DNA of 64,000 bases from a virus. A program made the position numbers and the translations under genes. The notes beneath the pieces were generated by a model that saw nothing but the letters and a program-made list of their open reading frames with translations, did no database searches and had not been told where the DNA came from. Shown here piece by piece: positions 59,684-64,000 of this stretch; the stretch's first letter is position 1, and each line of letters begins with the position of its first letter. The DNA lies in the IMG/VR virus record IMGVR_UViG_3300020451_000152, positions 1-64,000 of that record, one strand, 5' to 3'.

Positions 59684-61069
59684 CTAATATGTTTTATATC
59701 CTATGGTTCCAAATTCCTCTGGTGAATAGCAATGATCTAACATATTAAAACGATCTGCATATGGAGCACCTAGTCCAGTTGCTAATTCAGAAAATAATGT
59801 ACGATCATTCATTATCACAAATGGCACAACTCTTTGTCTACCACCTATATCTTCAACATCATTATCAATGTGAATGAGTTTTTTATAATCCTCATCAGTC
59901 CATTCATCATTCAACACTTCATCTAACCAAGGTTTTCCTGGAAAAAATGCAGGATGTAAATATCTCTCTTGAGATAAGAACTTTCTTGCTTCTACTTTAA
60001 TATCTTTCCAAAATTTTGTATCAAATCTTGAACCATACATGTACATGAATGATAGGTGTGATTGATAATCCATTGCCAATAGTTCATAATATGTCTCTTC
60101 AACATGTTCTTTAATTTTCTCTATCCCCGATCCATCTTTATGAATGAAATGAGTGTACATTGCAATTGACTCACACATAACATGAACGCACTCATGATGA
60201 CATGCAGTTAGTGGCATAATATCAATCAATGACGACCCATTTCTAATATATCTACCAGTAGTGGGACAAATAACATAATTAGATACTTTAGGAACCCAAT
60301 TTCTTTTCTTAAACTTCCATGTACTCACATCATCATCAGGAAATGCTTCCTGAATATCTTTCATAATTTCTTCATCAGTTGTATCTTTACGATGTATTGA
60401 ATCATACATGTAAATCCATAACTGTTTACTCTTAAGAGGAATACCAGTCATGTGACCATATTTACCTGCATATTCAATACAATAATCCCAGTGACCTGCT
60501 TCTGGTTTTTCTAGAATGATAGCAGTATTTACTGGTCTAAGACTAGGATCACCATAAGCATTACTATCAAAGAGTGGATTTTTCTCTGTACAATCAATAA
60601 CATAATCATAATTAACACCATTGATAATTGCAGCATCAGGATTAATTAAAACAGAATCAATTTTTTCCTCTATAATCTTTACACCATCACCAAAACATTT
60701 ACCACCATCTTTTACCATTGCAGTTCTAAACATTTCAATATCAAAGAACTTTGCAGTTTGTGAATGAAATGATAATTGAAAATTCTTATCACTTTGACCC
60801 CATCCAATATATTTGTACCCATGACAATCTTTAGCATCAGCATATTTTTCCATCCACCTTTTAGTCACATTTGACAATACTTGTAGACCATCAAAAAATG
60901 CAGGATTTGTACCTGACATCATTTCAGGGTAAACTTTATCAGGATCATGTATTAATACATACTCATCATCTTTAAACATAGAGTATAAATTATATTTTGT
61001 GAGTTGTAACGATGCTAACTGTACAAAACCTGCTGCACTAGCACCCACCACTGCAATTTTTCTTGTCAT
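59684..61069 (-). CDS. Halogenase-like paralogue B, active-site degenerate
   Basis: A 461-residue relative of protein A, with matching RYIRNG and GWG segments and similar length. The loop is GASAAG rather than GxGxxG, the GEST motif is replaced by MMSGTNPAFFD, the aligned catalytic-lysine position is Cys82 (DCHGYKYIGW) and the WxWxI becomes HMTGIPL. It could still bind flavin or act as a structural or regulatory partner. It overlaps the upstream oxygenase by 4 bases. Confidence 0.72.
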   Translation of the reverse strand: MTRKIAVVGASAAGFVQLASLQLTKYNLYSMFKDDEYVLIHDPDKVYPEMMSGTNPAFFDGLQVLSNVTKRWMEKYADAKDCHGYKYIGWGQSDKNFQLSFHSQTAKFFDIEMFRTAMVKDGGKCFGDGVKIIEEKIDSVLINPDAAIINGVNYDYVIDCTEKNPLFDSNAYGDPSLRPVNTAIILEKPEAGHWDYCIEYAGKYGHMTGIPLKSKQLWIYMYDSIHRKDTTDEEIMKDIQEAFPDDDVSTWKFKKRNWVPKVSNYVICPTTGRYIRNGSSLIDIMPLTACHHECVHVMCESIAMYTHFIHKDGSGIEKIKEHVEETYYELLAMDYQSHLSFMYMYGSRFDTKFWKDIKVEARKFLSQERYLHPAFFPGKPWLDEVLNDEWTDEDYKKLIHIDNDVEDIGGRQRVVPFVIMNDRTLFSELATGLGAPYADRFNMLDHCYSPEEFGTIGYKTY

Positions 61070-61620
61070 TTTGAATAATTTATACTTGGGGTATTTAGAT
61101 AGTTGATATTTAATAGTAACCTTCTATCTGTAGTTGGTGGTGAACCAGCATGTAATACATTTGAAGGGAACATAATTAATCTACCTTGTTTAGGTGTTAC
61201 TGAGTCAAGTATATTATGGTTGTGATCAAACATAAATGTGTTACCAGTAGCATCATGTGGATAGTATATAAAACTATATGCTTTATTATTAGTATTATCT
61301 ATATGTGGAATATAATGCTCTGGTTTATCTGGAACTGGTGTCTGTAATATTGCTCTAGTTCTATAATGATATCCTTGAGGACATAATTCATCTTTAATTT
61401 TAGATAGTAACCCACATATTAAATTGTGTAGTAAATGGTCATTAACATTCTGCTCTTTATCATATACTGCATGTACAAATTGTGAATAACCTTTATTATT
61501 CTCATCCATGTATGGTTGATAACACCAATGTGTCTCAGGACTCATTATAAAATCCCTGATAACAGATTGATATGTTGGTGTTATAAAATCATCAAATACT
61601 TTAAACTTAAGAGGGGTCAT
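61066..61620 (-). CDS. 2OG-Fe(II) oxygenase (HxD type)
   Basis: A 184-residue dioxygenase: HID at 106-108, distal His157 (LHAGSPP), Arg166/Arg167 (DRRLLLN). Start at MTPLKFKVFDDFITPTY, which is the natural N-terminus of such proteins; the in-frame extension upstream overlaps the previous gene and has no signal. It lies immediately upstream of the two halogenase-like genes and probably works with them. Substrate unknown. Confidence 0.8.
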   Translation of the reverse strand: MTPLKFKVFDDFITPTYQSVIRDFIMSPETHWCYQPYMDENNKGYSQFVHAVYDKEQNVNDHLLHNLICGLLSKIKDELCPQGYHYRTRAILQTPVPDKPEHYIPHIDNTNNKAYSFIYYPHDATGNTFMFDHNHNILDSVTPKQGRLIMFPSNVLHAGSPPTTDRRLLLNINYLNTPSINYSK

Positions 61621-61879
61621 CCTTTTTATATAATGAATTGATAGGTATGATCTTATCGTCAAGTAAGAAATCAAAATTACGATCAGGATCTTCAAAGTTC
61701 TCTTCTACATTATCAATGAATCCTTTTAAGTCTCTAATTAATTCCCAACATGAGTCTACCTCAAGTCTCTCCTCAGGTGATAGATCATCAAATCTACCCA
61801 TACGAGCATAATAATTATATTTGGCAGTAATGTACTCCCTGACTTTAATAAAGTCTTTAAATGTTGCTACTGCTGCCAT
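61607..61879 (-). CDS. Hypothetical helical protein (90 aa)
   Basis: A 90-residue acidic helical protein, VATFKDFIKVREYITAKYNYYARMG then LSPEERLEVDSCWELIRDLKGF. Overlaps by 14 and 13 bases with the genes on either side, so it is part of the same operon. The long helices and ERLEVDSCWELI suggest a small coiled-coil adaptor. No family recognised. Confidence 0.6.
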   Translation of the reverse strand: MAAVATFKDFIKVREYITAKYNYYARMGRFDDLSPEERLEVDSCWELIRDLKGFIDNVEENFEDPDRNFDFLLDDKIIPINSLYKKDDPS

Positions 61880-63033
61880 TGTTTTACTACTGTAATGTTT
61901 GCTTTTCTAAAATCGTCATCGACAAACTTTAGTGCTGTACCGTTATATGATACCACATAACCCTCTGGTTGTGAAGGTCTATTGTCAACAAATGTCTTGA
62001 TATCAGTAACCTTATTAAGTTGATTGATAATCATTTTCTTTGCTAAACGAATTGATAGATATGATGCAACGGTAAAATATATATCCATTTCATACTTAGC
62101 AATGAACGCAATACCCATACTCTTCATATGCTCATATCTTTTCTTACCCTTTTCTGATTTCTTACTAGCAATCTCCTCATCCATCTTAGTTGAGTAGAAC
62201 TTAGCAAACTGTTGAGCAACATTTCTAACACTACCTAATCCTTTACCTGATCTGATAACCTGATTAAAGAACTGTTTGAATAATGTTGCCATCACAAATT
62301 TAGACTCACCATACTCTTGAATGATATCAAGAAACTTAGATGAACGCTTGAGTGATCCTTGTGCTTTGTTGATGATAGCAGTATACTTTGCTGAATCTCT
62401 AACATCAAAGTTTGACATACCAGTATAAACAGAACTAGCAACCCATACATCTTTAGTGCTATTGTATTGTGGTGCTTTATTATATACTGCAGTAGATCCA
62501 GCGATAGTATCACCTTGATATACTGTATGGAATACTATACCTAACTCAGATGGTATAACTTGCTCACCTAATGGTGTGTTTGCCTGTATAGCATATCTTA
62601 GAGCGTTAGGTTGAAATGTAACATATTGAGTATCACCTATACTACCCCATGAACAATCACCTTGAGTGAATAATAAATCACCTTGAATAATACCTTTAAT
62701 ATTAAGTTGAGGAAGATATTTAAGACAAGTCTTTAGTTTATCTCTCAATATATTTGACTGATAGTATCGATCAATATCTGTATCATCATAACATACTTTA
62801 GGTGTAACTTTATTGAATACAGATTTAGTACCAACAAAGAATCTACCAGTAACAGGATCAGTGCCACATACAATTGCTGGTGCACCATCCCATTTAGTAC
62901 TGATAGTTAGAGTGCTCTTTCTACCTGATAAAACATAACCAAATTGTCTTAGTAAATCTACAACCTCAATACCACCAGCAGTGCCAGTGTTAAGAATATT
63001 ATCTTCGAGGTGCTCTAGGTGTGTGTTTTTCAT
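61867..63033 (-). CDS. DUF6267-type covalent nucleotidyltransferase (ligase-like)
   Basis: A 388-residue protein of the nucleotidyltransferase superfamily (DNA/RNA ligases and capping enzymes). Motif I is KWDGAPA with Lys47 as nucleotide acceptor; IIQGDLLF (115-122) and GIVFHT (165-170) correspond to motif III/IIIa; EGYVVSYN (357-364) and ALKFV (367-371, Lys369) to motifs IV and V. A mostly helical insertion of about 180 residues separates IIIa from IV. THLEHLEDNIL is typical of DUF6267 phage proteins. The start at 63033 is 6 bases after a TATAAT (copy G). Target nucleic acid unknown. Confidence 0.76.
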   Translation of the reverse strand: MKNTHLEHLEDNILNTGTAGGIEVVDLLRQFGYVLSGRKSTLTISTKWDGAPAIVCGTDPVTGRFFVGTKSVFNKVTPKVCYDDTDIDRYYQSNILRDKLKTCLKYLPQLNIKGIIQGDLLFTQGDCSWGSIGDTQYVTFQPNALRYAIQANTPLGEQVIPSELGIVFHTVYQGDTIAGSTAVYNKAPQYNSTKDVWVASSVYTGMSNFDVRDSAKYTAIINKAQGSLKRSSKFLDIIQEYGESKFVMATLFKQFFNQVIRSGKGLGSVRNVAQQFAKFYSTKMDEEIASKKSEKGKKRYEHMKSMGIAFIAKYEMDIYFTVASYLSIRLAKKMIINQLNKVTDIKTFVDNRPSQPEGYVVSYNGTALKFVDDDFRKANITVVKQWQQ

Positions 63034-63039
63034 ACCCTT

Positions 63040-63096
63040 ATTATAGTGCATGACAGGGTTTTTGGGGGGTTTTGTGGACAGTTTGTAATGTGTCAC
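63040..63096 (-). promoter_or_regulatory. Repeated operator promoter, copy G
   Basis: TATAAT at 63040-63045, inverted repeat at 63075-63096 (GTGACACA, TGGACAGT), distance 29 bp. It drives the nucleotidyltransferase, oxygenase and halogenase-like operon. The ATG at 63033 is 6 bases after the -10. Confidence 0.68.
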
Positions 63097-63644
63097 CGAA
63101 ATGCTTTCCCTGCTAAGTGTGCAACCATAGATCTCCTGATACCACGAGTAACAGGTGTAATCCTATGCAAACAAAAACTAGGAAATACAATCAATGTACC
63201 CTTATCTCTAGGTAAATCATCAAACAACTCTGTGTGATGTATTTGTAGATCACCACCATCATATTCATTACCATTACTAAGTTGTAATGAGAATCCAATC
63301 TTTCTTTGTGGTGCATCATCACTCAAATCATTATCTACATGCCAATTATAATGACAACCATCATCTTCATATCTTATATATTGTAAATTCTCAAATCCTT
63401 CAGCATCAAAATGATACCATCTACTATTAATCTCTCTAGCAATATCACCAATACGATTATAAATCCACTCTACATCTTTATCAAATGCTATAAATGAGTT
63501 CCAAGATTTACGAATAGGATTAATAGAACTGACATCAATTCCTGACATTTTGACACCAATATCCTCACCAATTTGTGTTATTTTATCACACTCTTCATTG
63601 GTAAAAGCATTTGGTATGCAATGTGGATCTAATCTTGGATTCAT
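63093..63644 (-). CDS. 2OG-Fe(II) oxygenase, PKHD-like
   Basis: A 183-residue dioxygenase: HVD at 102-104 (NWHVDND), distal His160 (LHRITPV), Arg170/171 (RGIRRSMVAHL). GGDLQIHH and RKIGFSLQLS are characteristic of the PKHD/PiuC-type group. It is a tandem relative of the next gene, with the shared LHxxTPVTRGxRRS end and ATGA overlap. Substrate unknown. Its 3' end abuts operator copy G. Confidence 0.84.
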   Translation of the reverse strand: MNPRLDPHCIPNAFTNEECDKITQIGEDIGVKMSGIDVSSINPIRKSWNSFIAFDKDVEWIYNRIGDIAREINSRWYHFDAEGFENLQYIRYEDDGCHYNWHVDNDLSDDAPQRKIGFSLQLSNGNEYDGGDLQIHHTELFDDLPRDKGTLIVFPSFCLHRITPVTRGIRRSMVAHLAGKAFR

Positions 63645-64000
63645 TTAAATGGTGGTCCCACTAACCATACTACTAAACTTCTTCTAACACCTCTAGTCAC
63701 TGGTGTGACCTGATGTAAAACATAACTTGGAAATACAACTGTTAAACCTTTTTCTTTAGGTGCAGTTGCTAACCTAGTTCCATGCAATTGGAAATCTCCA
63801 CCATCATACTCTGTTGGATCTGACAATTGAATTGTCAACGACAACTTACGAGGTGGTGCATCACCTTTGACCGCACCATCTGTGTGCCATCCATAGAATG
63901 AACCTGAGGAATCATACTTAGTGAACTGTAGGTCTTCATTAAACCCACTTATTTCAAATCTCCAGTGCAATCCATTCAGATTTCTAGATATACTCGCAAT
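63641..64000 (-). CDS. 2OG-Fe(II) oxygenase, PKHD-like (N-terminus beyond window)
   Basis: C-terminal part of a second PKHD-type oxygenase, open to the right edge (about 119 residues visible). WHTD gives the HxD; LHQVTPVTRGVRRSLVVWL gives the distal His and Arg. RKLSLTIQLSDPTEYDGGDFQLHG matches the 63093 gene closely. Its stop overlaps that gene's start. The two arose by duplication. Confidence 0.82.
   Translation of the reverse strand: MASISRNLNGLHWRFEISGFNEDLQFTKYDSSGSFYGWHTDGAVKGDAPPRKLSLTIQLSDPTEYDGGDFQLHGTRLATAPKEKGLTVVFPSYVLHQVTPVTRGVRRSLVVWLVGPPFK

Overview
This window is a segment of a T4-like cyanophage genome (a tailed myovirus of marine Synechococcus or Prochlorococcus). Every gene I can support lies on the minus strand, so transcription runs from high to low coordinates. 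The T4 core genes appear in T4-like order: gp25, gp6, a giant protein in the gp7 position, gp8, fibre and adhesin genes, gp13, gp14, gp15, gp16 and gp17. A cyanobacterial host is suggested by the adjacent DUF1257 (Ycf35-like) and DUF2997 genes. The sequence is AT-rich, genes overlap by 1 to 30 bases, and TATAAATA late-promoter sequences stand in front of structural transcription units. I found no tRNA gene, CRISPR array or insertion sequence.

Layout, left to right. 1-7.3 kb: the large terminase gp17 (cut by the left edge), a thermonuclease-like gene, several very small genes, three 2OG-Fe(II) oxygenases, a Lys-rich protein with an internal duplication, a small zinc-ribbon-like protein and two membrane proteins, all lying between gp17 and gp16. 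7.3-45.1 kb: the structural block (gp16, gp15, gp14, gp13, a 2,409-residue fibre, four small proteins, a 2,443-residue DUF4815-type protein, gp8, a 4,898-residue baseplate or fibre protein, gp6, gp25). 45.1-48.0 kb: Ycf35-like and DUF2997 proteins, a GT-A glycosyltransferase, another 2OG oxygenase and small proteins. 48.0-48.56 kb: a non-coding, AT-rich, repeat-rich gap with a consensus sigma-70 promoter. 48.56-53.9 kb: a dense run of twenty-one small unknown genes. 53.9-58.3 kb: a beta-class DNA methyltransferase, two small paralogues, an SF2 helicase, a structured non-coding leader and a nuclease-like gene. 58.3-64 kb: two flavin-dependent-halogenase-like proteins, further 2OG oxygenases and a DUF6267-type covalent nucleotidyltransferase.

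The most unusual signal is a family of promoters spread over 49.7-63.1 kb. Nine times, a roughly 22-bp inverted repeat (half-site close to GTGMCAST, 6-bp centre) sits 29-31 bp upstream of an exact TATAAT; eight of the nine have no recognisable -35 box. Several copies overlap the stop codon of the upstream gene, and some fix the start codon of the downstream one. This looks like the operator of an unidentified dimeric regulator controlling most of the accessory region. It may be the cyanophage equivalent of a middle-promoter system.

Other points of note: seven 2OG oxygenase genes in 64 kb; a halogenase pair in which one partner has lost the catalytic-lysine and WxWxI signatures; a roughly 385-nt structured leader behind one of the repeated promoters; and beta-rich modules reused across several giant adhesins.
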